A DNA stretch of 36,770 nt from Methanosarcinaceae archaeon. GTDB taxonomy: Archaea > Halobacteriota > Methanosarcinia > Methanosarcinales > Methanosarcinaceae. The position numbers and the translations under genes are program-made. The stretch covers positions 1 to 36,770 of the forward strand of contig JAUSPM010000224.1 in the NCBI GenBank assembly GCA_030655675.1, read 5' to 3'. Below, piece after piece: positions 1 through 8,696 of the stretch. The notes under the pieces were generated by a model, which did not search any database, had not been told where the DNA came from, and saw nothing but the letters and a program-made list of their open reading frames with translations. The number at the start of each line of letters is the position of its first letter. Within the stretch, counting starts at the first letter, position 1.

Positions 1-1290
1 TACAATGCTGATTTTGATGGTGATGAGATGAATATGCATGTGCTTCAGACTGAAGAGTCAAGGGCAGAAGCAAAGATATTGATGCAAGTGCAGGAAAATA
101 TCCTATCTCCACGTTTCGGTGGTCCGATCATAGGCGGAATACATGACCACATATCAGGCATGTTCCTGCTTACAAGAAATGAGAATTTCATTTCAAAGAA
201 CGGTGCTCTGGAACTGCTTAGAAAGTCAGATATCAGGATATTGCCGGAACCTGCAGGACATAAAGATGATGGTGAACCTTATTGGAACGGCAAACAGATA
301 TTCAGCCAGATACTTCCAAAAGGGCTTGACCTTGAATTCCCTGCAAAAGTATGTTTCCAGTGCGAGACCTGTAAAAAAGGCGATTGTGAAAATGATGCAT
401 ATGTTGTGATCAAGAATGGAGAATTGCTCAAAGGTACAATTGATGAGAATGGTATTGGTGCTTTTAAGGGACTTATTCTTGATAAGGTGGTCAAAGAATA
501 CGGCACGACAATAGGTGCAAAATTCATTGATGATGTCACACGTCTTGCAATTCGTGGAGTAATGCGAACAGGGCTCAGTTTCGGAATTGCTGATGAGGAT
601 GTGCCAAAAGAGGCTAAGATCGAGATTGCCGATGTTCTGGTAAAAGCCGAAGAAGAGGTGCATGAACTGATCAAGGCATATGAAGCAAAGGAACTTGAAG
701 CATTGCCAGGTCGAACTCTTGCAGAGACCATTGAGATGCTCATTATGCAAAAACTTGGTAAAGCACGAGACAGTACCGGTAGGATAGCAGGTGACCATCT
801 TGGTCTGGAGAATTCTGCTGTAATCATGGCTAAATCCGGTGCGAGAGGTTCAATGTTGAACCTGACCCAAATGGCAGCATGTGTTGGTCAGCAGGCGGTT
901 CGTGGAGAGCGTATCAAGAGAGGATATTCCCAAAGGACACTCACACACTTTAAAAAAGGTGACCTTGCTGCAGATGCACATGGTTTTGTTAAAGCAAGTT
1001 ACAAGAGTGGACTCAATCCAACTGAATATTTCTTCCATGCAATTGGAGGTCGTGAAGGTCTTGTAGATACTGCGGTTCGTACTTCACAGTCCGGATATCT
1101 TCAGAGGAGGCTTGTGAATGCATTGCAGGACCTTGAAGTACAGTATGACGGTACTGTGCGTGAAACGCGAGGTGTCGTTGTACAATTCAAATATGGAGAG
1201 GATGGAATTGACTCTACCAAGAGTGATTACAGTAAACCAGAGGCAGTACATAGGATCGTTCGTTCGGTCACAGGAAAGGAGGTGAACTGA
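1..1290 (+). CDS. rpoA1: DNA-directed RNA polymerase subunit A' (C-terminal part, 5' end outside window)
   Basis: This is the largest-subunit fragment of archaeal RNA polymerase, homologous to the front half of bacterial beta'. The reading frame is open from base 1, and its first residues contain NADFDGDEMN, the Mg2+-binding catalytic motif of all multisubunit RNA polymerases. About 429 residues are visible; the clamp and N-terminal zinc regions lie upstream of the window. Further along, the bridge-helix/trigger-loop region reads LNLTQMAACVGQQAVRGERI, as expected for A'. The gene stops at TGA 1288-1290, directly abutting rpoA2, which is the normal archaeal split of the beta' homologue. The A'' ribosome-binding site (ggaaaggaggtga, 1273-1285) lies inside this gene's last codons, which implies co-transcription. 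Confidence 0.97.
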   Translation, partial: YNADFDGDEMNMHVLQTEESRAEAKILMQVQENILSPRFGGPIIGGIHDHISGMFLLTRNENFISKNGALELLRKSDIRILPEPAGHKDDGEPYWNGKQIFSQILPKGLDLEFPAKVCFQCETCKKGDCENDAYVVIKNGELLKGTIDENGIGAFKGLILDKVVKEYGTTIGAKFIDDVTRLAIRGVMRTGLSFGIADEDVPKEAKIEIADVLVKAEEEVHELIKAYEAKELEALPGRTLAETIEMLIMQKLGKARDSTGRIAGDHLGLENSAVIMAKSGARGSMLNLTQMAACVGQQAVRGERIKRGYSQRTLTHFKKGDLAADAHGFVKASYKSGLNPTEYFFHAIGGREGLVDTAVRTSQSGYLQRRLVNALQDLEVQYDGTVRETRGVVVQFKYGEDGIDSTKSDYSKPEAVHRIVRSVTGKEVN

Positions 1291-2457
1291 ATGGCTATAA
1301 GTGAAGCGACAATTGAGTCGATGATAAAGGATCTGGAACTTCCAAATAACATCTTAAAGACACTTCGGGATGATGCGTTGAAGGTAGGAGTCTCAAAGAA
1401 AGAGATGGAAGAGATTATCGAGCGTGTTATGGAGAGTTATAAATATGCATGTGTTGAACCCTGCGAGGCTGTAGGTGTTGTTTCTGCACAGTCTATCGGT
1501 GAACCCGGTACACAGATGACTATGCGTACTTTCCACTATGCGGGTGTGGCTGAGATCAACGTAACCCTTGGTTTGCCACGATTGATAGAGATCGTAGATG
1601 CAAGAAAATCCCCAAGTACTCCTATGATGACTGTTGCACTGGATGAAGGATATTCAACAGATCGTGACAAAGCCAAAAATGTTGCATGGGAAATTGAAGC
1701 AACGCATATAGAACACCTGGCAGATGTGACCACCGATCTGGCAAATATGCAACTTATCATTGATCTGAATGGGAAAATACTCACTCAGAGAAATATGAAT
1801 ATTGATGATATTGCAGATAAACTACGTGATGGACTTGGTGCGAAAATTAGCAGTCCGGATGCTGTGGAAAACCAGCTTATTATTACGCCGGATGCCCCCT
1901 CATATCGTGAACTTTTGCAGCTTGCAAAGAACATACACACGGTTACCCTCAAAGGAATAGAAGGTATCAAGCGAGTCGTTATTCGAAAGGATGGAGATGA
2001 GTATACACTTTATACTGAAGGGTCTGCATTAAAAGATGTTCTTCTGATCGAAGGTGTTGCTGCTACAAGGACCTATACTAATAATATTGTTGAGACATAT
2101 GAGGTATTTGGTATTGAAGCTGCACGCAACTCGATCATAAAGGAAGCAGTCGATACCCTAAACGAGCAGGGTCTTACTGTCGATATTCGGCACCTAATGC
2201 TTGTTTCGGATATTATGACTTGTGATGGGGAAGTTAAACAAATTGGTCGTCATGGTATTTCCGGTGAGAAGGCGAGTGTGTTTGCACGTGCTGCATTCGA
2301 AGTTACTGTAAACCATCTTCTTGATGCAGGAATGCGTGGGGATGTGGATGAACTCAACGGTGTTACCGAAAACATTATTGTCGGACAGCCAATTAAGTTG
2401 GGTACAGGAGATGTTCACCTGATCTCCAAAAGAAGCGGTAGAGCCGGACTAACATAG
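1291..2457 (+). CDS. rpoA2: DNA-directed RNA polymerase subunit A''
   Basis: This is the C-terminal half of the beta' homologue; it completes the catalytic core together with A'. The 388-residue length is normal for the family. Diagnostic sequence includes GVVSAQSIGEPGTQMTMRTF (about residues 63-82) and the following HYAGVAEINVTLGLPRLIEI, part of the jaw/cleft region. The ATG at 1291 follows the rpoA1 stop with no gap and has a strong Shine-Dalgarno sequence (aggaggtga) 5-6 nt upstream, so the start is secure. Order and spacing match the conserved euryarchaeal rpoA1-rpoA2-rpl30e-nusA-rpsL-rpsG-EF2-EF1A operon. Nothing odd is seen. Confidence 0.97.
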   Translation: MAISEATIESMIKDLELPNNILKTLRDDALKVGVSKKEMEEIIERVMESYKYACVEPCEAVGVVSAQSIGEPGTQMTMRTFHYAGVAEINVTLGLPRLIEIVDARKSPSTPMMTVALDEGYSTDRDKAKNVAWEIEATHIEHLADVTTDLANMQLIIDLNGKILTQRNMNIDDIADKLRDGLGAKISSPDAVENQLIITPDAPSYRELLQLAKNIHTVTLKGIEGIKRVVIRKDGDEYTLYTEGSALKDVLLIEGVAATRTYTNNIVETYEVFGIEAARNSIIKEAVDTLNEQGLTVDIRHLMLVSDIMTCDGEVKQIGRHGISGEKASVFARAAFEVTVNHLLDAGMRGDVDELNGVTENIIVGQPIKLGTGDVHLISKRSGRAGLT

Positions 2458-2539
2458 TTATGTCGACCAGAAAGTAGATATAATGACTCAGATATTACAA
2501 TACAAATCTTAATTGATACTATATAAAGAGATGATTTAA

Positions 2540-2830
2540 ATGGATATTAATGTCGATAAAGCACTTATCAAAGTTATCAGAACAGGTACGGTCATCATTG
2601 GATCGAACCGTACAATTGATGCAGCAGTAAGTTCCGATGCAAAAATGGTTGTACTCGCTGTGAATTGCCCGAAAGATGTAAGATCAAAGATCGAAGCTAC
2701 AAATGTACCTGTGTTGAACTATCCAGGTACAAGCGTAGAACTTGGACCTGCGTGTGGTAAACCATTCACTATCGCTGCAATGGCGATCATTGATGCTGGT
2801 GAGTCTGACATATTATTAGCAGCGGCATAA
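2540..2830 (+). CDS. rpl30e: Ribosomal protein L30e
   Basis: This is a 96-residue large-subunit ribosomal protein of the L7Ae/L30e RNA-binding superfamily, present in archaea and eukaryotes only. The sequence has the family's compact alpha/beta pattern: DINVDKALIKVIRTGTVIIG at the N terminus, then VLAVNCPKDV, and VPVLNYPGTSVELGPACGKP near the end. The position between rpoA2 and nusA is diagnostic. The ATG at 2540 follows an 82-nt spacer with the weak purine run aagagatga upstream. The adjacent nusA begins within a few bases of the stop, so the two are probably co-translated. Confidence 0.95.
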   Translation: MDINVDKALIKVIRTGTVIIGSNRTIDAAVSSDAKMVVLAVNCPKDVRSKIEATNVPVLNYPGTSVELGPACGKPFTIAAMAIIDAGESDILLAAA

Positions 2831-2843
2831 GGAGTTGCGTTAT

Positions 2844-3269
2844 TTGACCGAGACCAAACTTTCAACAGAGGGAATTAGATATATAGCGCTGTTTGAAAGT
2901 GTTACAGGTGCAGGTATTAAAGATTGCATTGTTGAAGATGACAGGATCATATATGTTGTGAAAACCGGTGAAATGGGTGCAGCCATTGGAAAAAATGGCG
3001 ATCACATTAACCGTGTCAAAAAATCTGTTGACAAACATGTTGAACTTGTTGAGTACTCAGATGATCCTGAAAAGTTCATCAATAATGTTATTGGTTCCGC
3101 ATCTGTTAAATCTGTGAATCTGGTCTCAAAACAAGACAAGCGATTGGCTTATGTAGAAGTATCTGATAATGACAAGGGACTTGCCATCGGACGTGAAGGA
3201 AAGAATATAGAAAAAGTAAAGATGCTCATGCAACGCCATCATAATATTGATGATGTCATTATACAATAG
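2844..3269 (+). CDS. nusA: NusA-like KH-domain transcription termination/antitermination factor
   Basis: This is the archaeal NusA, a short RNA-binding protein made of two KH domains without the S1 and acidic domains of bacterial NusA. Two GXXG loops are visible: AAIGKNGD in the first half and LAIGREGKN in the second. The start needs care: an in-frame TTG at 2835 would sit immediately after the aaggag at 2829-2834, leaving no spacer. The second TTG at 2844 has a 9-nt spacer and begins MTETKLSTEGIRYIALFES, which matches the usual family N terminus. I therefore call a 141-residue protein from TTG 2844. The Shine-Dalgarno overlaps the L30e stop codon, implying translational coupling. Confidence 0.92.
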   Translation: MTETKLSTEGIRYIALFESVTGAGIKDCIVEDDRIIYVVKTGEMGAAIGKNGDHINRVKKSVDKHVELVEYSDDPEKFINNVIGSASVKSVNLVSKQDKRLAYVEVSDNDKGLAIGREGKNIEKVKMLMQRHHNIDDVIIQ

Positions 3270-3340
3270 ATATCAAAGCCAAATTAAAATATACAATTTA
3301 CACCATAATATTTAAGAACAATAATTGGAGAACGTAAAAT

Positions 3341-3769
3341 ATGCCAAACGGGAAATATGCAGCTCATACACTTCAGCAGAACCGAAAGGATGCGAGATGG
3401 AAAGACTCACGCTACAACAGGCATGCCCTTGGATTGGATGTGAAATCAGATCCACTCGGAGGCGCACCACAGGGTCGCGGAATTGTGCTTGAGAAAGTTG
3501 GAGTTGAAGCAAAACAGCCAAACTCAGCAATCAGGAAATGTGTCAGAATACAGTTGATCAAAAATGGTCGCCAAGCTACCGCTTTCTGTCCAGGGGACGG
3601 CGCAATTAATTTCATCGATGAGCACGATGAAGTTACAGTTGAGCGAATAGGTGGTCGTATGGGTGGTGCAATGGGTGATATCCCTGGTGTCCGTTTCAAA
3701 GTTATTGGGGTCAACAATGTAAGTTTGAGAGAAATGGTCATTGGCCGTAAAGAAAAGCCAAGGAGATAA
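3341..3769 (+). CDS. rpsL: Ribosomal protein S12 (uS12)
   Basis: This is a small-subunit decoding-centre protein of 142 residues, the normal archaeal length with an N-terminal extension relative to bacteria. The conserved core KQPNSAIRKCVRIQLIKNG and the loop FCPGDGAINFIDEHDEV are seen. The ATG at 3341 has ggaga at 3326-3330, about 10 nt upstream. It follows a 71-nt AT-rich spacer after nusA and lies 6 nt ahead of S7. An aggaga motif overlapping this gene's last codons serves the S7 start, so S12 and S7 are almost certainly one transcript. Confidence 0.97.
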   Translation: MPNGKYAAHTLQQNRKDARWKDSRYNRHALGLDVKSDPLGGAPQGRGIVLEKVGVEAKQPNSAIRKCVRIQLIKNGRQATAFCPGDGAINFIDEHDEVTVERIGGRMGGAMGDIPGVRFKVIGVNNVSLREMVIGRKEKPRR

Positions 3770-3775
3770 TCACAC

Positions 3776-4336
3776 ATGTCTAAATTATTCAGTAAATGGG
3801 ATCTCTCAGAGGTAGAAGTGACTGATCAGGGTATTCAGAGATACGTAAATCTTGACCCTATAGTTATTCCGCACACAAGCGGAAAGCATGCAAAACAGCA
3901 GTTCAGCAAGTCAACTCTTTCAATCGTGGAACGATTGGTAAATAGTTTGATGCGCGGTGGTAACAACACAGGTAAGAAACAACTTGCAATGCGTATTGTG
4001 GATGATGCTTTTGACATTATTAATACCAGAACAAAAAAGAACCCTGTGCAGGTTTTGGTTGAGGCTATTTCCAATGCAGGTCAAAGAGAGGAAGTTGTCA
4101 GGCTTAAATACGGTGGAATATCTGTGCCAAAAGCAGTCGATACTGCACCACAGCGCCGTGTTGATTCAGCACTCAGACATATAGCAATGGGTGCGAGCCA
4201 GTCTGCATTCAAGTCAAAAAAATCATTTGCAGAATGTCTTGCATCGGAACTCATTGCAGCATCAAAACGTGATGCAAAATGTTTCTCGATCAACCGTAAG
4301 GATGGGAAAGAAAGAGTTGCGAAGGCAGCGCGTTAA
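3776..4336 (+). CDS. rpsG: Ribosomal protein S7 (uS7)
   Basis: This is a 16S-rRNA-binding assembly initiator of the 30S head, 186 residues long. The family signatures NNTGKKQLAMRIVDDAFDII and LVEAISNAGQREEVVRLKYG are present, and the C terminus RKDGKERVAKAAR is typical of archaeal S7. The ATG at 3776 follows S12 by 6 nt. The stop codon lies in the loop of a GC hairpin (4328-4341) followed by a nine-T run, so a transcript can end here before EF-2. In many euryarchaea S7 is followed directly by EF-2; here 108 nt separate them and carry a dispersed palindromic repeat. Confidence 0.97.
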   Translation: MSKLFSKWDLSEVEVTDQGIQRYVNLDPIVIPHTSGKHAKQQFSKSTLSIVERLVNSLMRGGNNTGKKQLAMRIVDDAFDIINTRTKKNPVQVLVEAISNAGQREEVVRLKYGGISVPKAVDTAPQRRVDSALRHIAMGASQSAFKSKKSFAECLASELIAASKRDAKCFSINRKDGKERVAKAAR

Positions 4337-4355
4337 TGCGCTTGTCTTTTTTTTT
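4328..4355 (+). terminator. Hairpin plus T-run after S7
   Basis: GCGC at 4328-4331 pairs with GCGC at 4338-4341 around a 6-nt loop that contains the S7 stop codon. A run of nine T follows at 4347-4355. Archaeal termination depends mainly on the T-run, so at least partial termination between S7 and EF-2 is plausible. Confidence 0.6.
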
Positions 4356-4366
4356 ATGGTATAGAT

Positions 4367-4418
4367 TTAATAAATATATGGCGCGAGTAAATGCGAACGA
4401 AGTGAGCATTTTCTCGTT
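4367..4418 (+). repeat. Dispersed palindromic repeat, family A, copy 1
   Basis: The arms CGAGTAAATGC (4382-4392) and GCATTTTCTCG (4404-4414) are inverted with one T.T mismatch, around the 11-nt segment GAACGAAGTGA. This core is nearly identical to the unit at 28769-28828. The left flank (ataaatatatggcg) also resembles the flank of those copies. The repeat lies in the S7-EF-2 gap. Confidence 0.85.
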
Positions 4419-4444
4419 ATAATCAATTTACGTAGGTAGTAAGT

Positions 4445-6637
4445 ATGGGACGAAGAAAGAAAATGGTTGAGCGTGTGACAGCGCTGATGAGCAATCCGGT
4501 AATGATCCGGAATATCGCTATTATTGCACACATCGATCACGGTAAAACCACTTTATCGGATAATCTGTTGGCAGGCGCAGGAATGATATCTAAAGAGCTT
4601 GCAGGCAGACAGTTGTTCATGGACTCTGATGAGGAGGAACAGGCACGAGGAATTACGATTGATTCGTCAAACGTGTCAATGGTCCACGAGTATGGAGGCG
4701 AGGAGTATCTGATCAATCTTATAGATACACCTGGACACGTTGACTTTGGCGGTGACGTTACACGTGCAATGCGCGCGGTTGATGGTGCAGTCGTTGTTAT
4801 TGATGCTGTTGAGGGTACAATGCCACAGACAGAGACGGTTCTGAGGCAGGCATTAAAAGAACATGTCAGGCCGGTTCTGTTCATCAACAAGGTTGACAGA
4901 CTTATCAATGAGTTGCAGGTCGATTCACAGGAGATGCAGATCCGATTGGGTAGATTGATCGATCATGTTAACAAACTTATCAAAGGTATGGATGAAGAGC
5001 GTTACAAGGCAGGCTGGAAAGTTGATGCGGCAGAAGGTACTGTTGCATTTGGTTCAGCACTGTACAACTGGGCGATCAGTGTACCTATGATGAAAAAAAC
5101 AGGCATTTCATTTAATGATGTTTTCAATTATTGCCGTGAGGGAGACATGAAGGCACTTGCTGAGAAATGTCAACTCCATGAGGCAGTTAATGATATGGTT
5201 ATCCGTTTCCTTCCAAGTCCTATTCAAGCACAGGAAGCCAGAGTAAATGTAATTTGGCACGGTGATAAGACAAGCGAGATCGCCAAGTCAATGGCTACTG
5301 CAAATGCTGATGGTGACATTGCATTCATGGTCACTGACATCACAATGGATCCGCATGCTGGGGAAGTTGCAACAGGCAGGTTGTTTAGTGGATCCCTTTC
5401 AAGGGGTACTGAAGTTTATGTATCTGGTGCAGCCAAGAAGAACAGGATACAGCAGGTTGGTATCTTCATGGGTCCGGAAAGACTTGAAGTCGAAAGGATC
5501 CCAGCAGGAAACATTGCTGCTGTAACCGGATTAAAGGATGCTATTGTTGGTTCGACGGTGACCACACTTGAAGACATGCATGCATTTGAGAGTATTACTC
5601 ACGCAAGTGAACCTGTTGTGACTGTTGCTGTTGAAGCAAAGCACATGAAGGATCTGCCAAAGTTGGTAGAGGTATTAAGACAGATCGCAAAGGAAGATCC
5701 AACACTTAAGATCACTCTTGATGAAGAGACTGGTGAGCACTTGATGGCTGGTATGGGTGAATTACACCTTGAAGTTATTGCTCACAGGATTCAGCGTGAT
5801 AAGGGTGTTGAGATCACTACGACTCCACCACTCGTCGTATATCGTGAGACTATAACCGGACGTGCAGGTCCTGTTGAAGGGAAATCTCCAAACAGACACA
5901 ACAGATTCTATGTTGTTGTTGAACCTCTTGCACCGGAAGTTGTTACTCTTATCAAGAGCGGTGGGGTTTCTATGAGGATGCCGGAAGTTGAGCGCCGTGA
6001 ATTATTGATGGCAGTCGGTCTGAGCAAAGATGAAGCAAAAGGTATTGTTAACATATTTGAGAGCAATATATATCTTGATATGACAAAAGGTATCCAGTAT
6101 TTGAATGAAACTATGGAACTTATTCTTGAAGGTTTTGAGGAAGTTATGAAGGCAGGACCTCTTTCAAGAGAACCATGCATGGGTGTTAAAGTAACACTTG
6201 TGGATGCAAAACTTCACGAAGATGCAGTACACCGAGGTCCAGCACAGGTCATTCCGGCATCACGGCAGGCAATACAGGCTGCTATGTTGATGGCAGATGA
6301 CACAATGTTCGAACCATATCAGAAAGTGTTCATTCAGGTTCCGCAAGATTATATGGGTGGTGCGACCAAGGAGATTCAGGGTCGTAGAGGTATCATCATT
6401 AATATGACCTCTGAGGGTGACATGACTATCATCGAATCCAAGGCACCTGTTTCAGCGTTGTTTGGATTTGCCGGTGATATCAGGTCAGCAACCGAAGGTC
6501 GGGCAATGTGGAGCACGGAATTTGTAGGATTCGAACCTCTTCCAAAAAACCTGGTGGTAGAGGTTGTATCCAAGATACGTGAAAGGAAAGGATTGAAGTC
6601 ACAGTTGCCACAACCATCAGATTTCCTGAGTATGTAA
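4445..6637 (+). CDS. fusA: Translation elongation factor 2 (aEF-2)
   Basis: This is a GTPase that drives ribosomal translocation; 730 residues is the normal archaeal length. The GTP-binding motifs are all present: AHIDHGKTT (P-loop, about residues 28-36), RGITIDSS (switch I), DTPGH, and NKVD. The C-terminal domain carries LHEDAVHRGPAQVIPASRQ, which includes the histidine that archaea and eukaryotes convert to diphthamide. The ATG at 4445 is preceded by the weak aggtag; a second ATG nine codons downstream is less likely because archaeal EF-2 usually begins with a basic GRRKKMVERV segment. A hairpin overlapping the stop (6636-6656) probably ends the transcript. Confidence 0.97.
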   Translation: MGRRKKMVERVTALMSNPVMIRNIAIIAHIDHGKTTLSDNLLAGAGMISKELAGRQLFMDSDEEEQARGITIDSSNVSMVHEYGGEEYLINLIDTPGHVDFGGDVTRAMRAVDGAVVVIDAVEGTMPQTETVLRQALKEHVRPVLFINKVDRLINELQVDSQEMQIRLGRLIDHVNKLIKGMDEERYKAGWKVDAAEGTVAFGSALYNWAISVPMMKKTGISFNDVFNYCREGDMKALAEKCQLHEAVNDMVIRFLPSPIQAQEARVNVIWHGDKTSEIAKSMATANADGDIAFMVTDITMDPHAGEVATGRLFSGSLSRGTEVYVSGAAKKNRIQQVGIFMGPERLEVERIPAGNIAAVTGLKDAIVGSTVTTLEDMHAFESITHASEPVVTVAVEAKHMKDLPKLVEVLRQIAKEDPTLKITLDEETGEHLMAGMGELHLEVIAHRIQRDKGVEITTTPPLVVYRETITGRAGPVEGKSPNRHNRFYVVVEPLAPEVVTLIKSGGVSMRMPEVERRELLMAVGLSKDEAKGIVNIFESNIYLDMTKGIQYLNETMELILEGFEEVMKAGPLSREPCMGVKVTLVDAKLHEDAVHRGPAQVIPASRQAIQAAMLMADDTMFEPYQKVFIQVPQDYMGGATKEIQGRRGIIINMTSEGDMTIIESKAPVSALFGFAGDIRSATEGRAMWSTEFVGFEPLPKNLVVEVVSKIRERKGLKSQLPQPSDFLSM

Positions 6638-6698
6638 GACGGAATGTTTCCGTCTTATTACTCTTTATTTCGTTTAGACCTTCGGAAAGGTTTAAACG
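6636..6698 (+). terminator. Two consecutive hairpins between EF-2 and EF-1A
   Basis: First hairpin: AAGACGGAA (6636-6644) and TTCCGTCTT (6648-6656), perfect over 9 bp with a 3-nt loop, overlapping the EF-2 stop and followed by a T-rich stretch. Second: CGTTTAGACCTT (6671-6682) and AAGGTTTAAACG (6687-6698), 12 bp with one G-T wobble and a CGGA loop. The first looks like a terminator. The second could be a terminator or a 5'-leader structure ahead of EF-1A. Confidence 0.6.
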
Positions 6699-6767
6699 TG
6701 TAAACGACTATTATGGTCAAAACACGTTAATTTGATTGAAATATACTAATTAAAGGAGGATTAAATT

Positions 6768-8033
6768 ATGGCTGAGAAACCACATTTGAATTTAGCAGTC
6801 ATCGGTAACATTGATCACGGTAAGTCAACACTTGTCGGTAGGTTAATGTTCGAAACCGGTGCAGTACCTGCACACCTTATTGAGAAATATAGGGTAGAAT
6901 CAAAAGAGAAAGGAAAAGAATCTTTCGCATTCGCATGGGTTATGGACACTCTTAAGGAAGAGCGAGAAAGAGGTATCACAATTGATATCGCACACAAGAG
7001 ATTCGATACTGCCAAATATTACTTTACGGTCGTAGACTGTCCGGGACACCGTGACTTTGTCAAGAACATGATCACAGGTGCATCACAGGCAGATGCAGCA
7101 ATTCTTGTAGTTGCAGCACCTGATGGTGTAATGGATCAGACAAAGGAGCACGTTTTCCTTTCAAGAACTCTGGGTATTAACCAGTTGATCGTTGCAGTTA
7201 ACAAAATGGATGCAGCAGATTACAGCGAAGAAAGATACAATGAGGTCAAAAAGGAAGTATCCGCACTTCTCGGTTTGGTAGGATTTAAAGCAGCAGATAT
7301 CCCATTTATTCCAACATCTGCATTCGGTGGCGACAATATCTCAAAATCAAGTGAAAAAACACCATGGTACAAAGGACCATGCATCTTAGAAGCACTTGAC
7401 TTACTCTCATTGCCAGATAAACCAGACAAACTTCCACTCAGGATTCCTGTTCAGGATGCATACACAATTTCCGGTATCGGAACTGTACCAGTTGGTAGAG
7501 TTGAGACCGGGATCATGAAGAAAGGTGAAACTGTTACATTCATGCCAAGTGGCGCAACCGGTGAAGTAAAATCAATCGAGATGCACCATGAAGAGCAAAC
7601 TCAGGCAGTACCTGGTGACAACATCGGATGGAATGTCAGAGGTATCGGTAAGAATGATATCAGAAGAGGAGATGTTTGTGGACCCGCAAGCAAACCGCCA
7701 TCAGTCGCTGAAGAATTTACCGGTCAGATCGTTGTATTGCAGCATCCATCTGCAATCACAGTAGGATATACACCTGTGTTCCACTGTCACACAGCACAGA
7801 CTGCAGGAACTTTCATGTCACTTGACAAGAAACTTGATCCGAAGTCTGGTGAAGTCAAGGAAGTAAACCCAACTTTCATCAAGGCGGGCGATGCAGCAAT
7901 TGTTACCATTAGGCCAACAAGACCAATGGTGATTGAACCGGTAAAGGAAATTCCACAACTCGGCAGATTCGCTGTCCGTGATATGGGCATGACCATTGCT
8001 GCCGGCATGTGCATGAGTGTCAAACAGAAATAA
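6768..8033 (+). CDS. tuf: Translation elongation factor 1-alpha (EF-1A)
   Basis: This GTPase delivers aminoacyl-tRNA to the ribosome. It has 421 residues, normal for archaea. Motifs: GNIDHGKST (P-loop), RERGITID (switch I), DCPGHRDFVKNM, NKMD, and the C-terminal barrel RPTRPMVIEPVKEIPQLGRFAVRDMGMTIAAG. The ATG at 6768 has an excellent Shine-Dalgarno (aaaggagg, 6753-6760). The two hairpins and 130-nt spacer upstream suggest the gene can be transcribed apart from EF-2. S10 follows 31 nt downstream with its own Shine-Dalgarno, as in most euryarchaea. Confidence 0.98.
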   Translation: MAEKPHLNLAVIGNIDHGKSTLVGRLMFETGAVPAHLIEKYRVESKEKGKESFAFAWVMDTLKEERERGITIDIAHKRFDTAKYYFTVVDCPGHRDFVKNMITGASQADAAILVVAAPDGVMDQTKEHVFLSRTLGINQLIVAVNKMDAADYSEERYNEVKKEVSALLGLVGFKAADIPFIPTSAFGGDNISKSSEKTPWYKGPCILEALDLLSLPDKPDKLPLRIPVQDAYTISGIGTVPVGRVETGIMKKGETVTFMPSGATGEVKSIEMHHEEQTQAVPGDNIGWNVRGIGKNDIRRGDVCGPASKPPSVAEEFTGQIVVLQHPSAITVGYTPVFHCHTAQTAGTFMSLDKKLDPKSGEVKEVNPTFIKAGDAAIVTIRPTRPMVIEPVKEIPQLGRFAVRDMGMTIAAGMCMSVKQK

Positions 8034-8064
8034 GACACTCACCTTTTATTTTTTTGGAGAAAAA

Positions 8065-8376
8065 ATGTCACAGAAAGCAAGAATACGATTATCCGGGATA
8101 AGTCCCACAAACCTTGATAGTGTTTGCAATCAGGTTAAAGCGATTGCAGAACGAACAGGTGTTAGTATAGCCGGACCTGTCCCACTACCTACCAAGAAAT
8201 TGTTAGTACCAACCAGAAAGAGTCCAAGTGGAAATGGAACTGCTTCATGGGATCACTGGGAAATGCGTGTACACAAAAGGCTGATCGATATTGCAGCAGA
8301 TGAACGTGCACTCAGACAACTTATGAGAATCCAGGTTCCAAAAGACATCAACATTGAGATCATACTTCAGAATTAA
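8065..8376 (+). CDS. rpsJ: Ribosomal protein S10 (uS10)
   Basis: This is a 103-residue 30S head protein. Conserved sequence includes KARIRLSGISPTNLDSVCNQ, the loop GPVPLPTKKLLVPTRKSPSGNG, and KRLIDIAADERALRQLMRI near the C terminus. The frame is open back into EF-1A (to 8017), but the ATG at 8065 is chosen because ttggaga lies at 8055-8060 and the protein then starts MSQKARIRLSG, the usual archaeal N terminus. It is the last gene of the informational operon; its 3' region holds three inverted repeats. Confidence 0.96.
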   Translation: MSQKARIRLSGISPTNLDSVCNQVKAIAERTGVSIAGPVPLPTKKLLVPTRKSPSGNGTASWDHWEMRVHKRLIDIAADERALRQLMRIQVPKDINIEIILQN

Positions 8377-8384
8377 TGCTGTGT

Positions 8385-8490
8385 AGTTATTGACATTCCA
8401 ATAACTATTTCAGTGTAATTACTTCAGGTTACAGATATTTAGATGATTCTTATCTGTAACAAATCATCTCCCACGGCAGACTCTTTTTTT
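8385..8490 (+). terminator. Structured 3' region of the S10 transcript with alternative hairpins
   Basis: Three perfect inverted repeats are seen: AGTTATTG (8385-8392)/CAATAACT (8399-8406); GTTACAGATA (8428-8437)/TATCTGTAAC (8451-8460); and AGATGATT (8441-8448)/AATCATCT (8462-8469). The last two interleave, so they are mutually exclusive or form a pseudoknot. A T-run lies at 8484-8490. The most economical reading is a composite terminator; a small structured RNA is possible. Confidence 0.55.
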
Positions 8491-8586
8491 CGAACTTATT
8501 ATAGCATACAATCATTTTGTAGATATCTTCATCTTGCTAAACACAAGGTTATATTATTGTTAAGCATGTATTATGTGAAACGCTAA

Positions 8587-8658
8587 GGGCCTGTAGTGTA
8601 GTGGATATCACTTTAGCCTCCGGAGCTTAGAACCCGGGTTCGATTCCCGGCAGGCCCG
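8587..8658 (+). tRNA. tRNA-Arg (anticodon CCG)
   Basis: The cloverleaf was folded by eye. The acceptor stem GGGCCTG (8587-8593) pairs with CAGGCCC (8651-8657), with discriminator G at 8658 and no encoded CCA. The T arm CCGGG-TTCGATT-CCCGG is perfect. The anticodon loop CTCCGGA gives anticodon CCG, hence arginine (codon CGG). The anticodon stem TTAGC/GCTTA has one T.T mismatch at the second pair, and the D stem is only three clear pairs. No intron is seen. It stands alone upstream of the GGR-family gene. Confidence 0.9.
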
Positions 8659-8696
8659 TGAAGATCTAGCTTAAACAATTGTTCAAATTTGTTACT

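Noticed and set aside
226..827. Long minus-strand frames opposite RNA polymerase A'
   Set aside because: They lie fully inside a confidently identified gene, have no recognisable motif and no ribosome-binding site; they mirror codon bias of the real gene.
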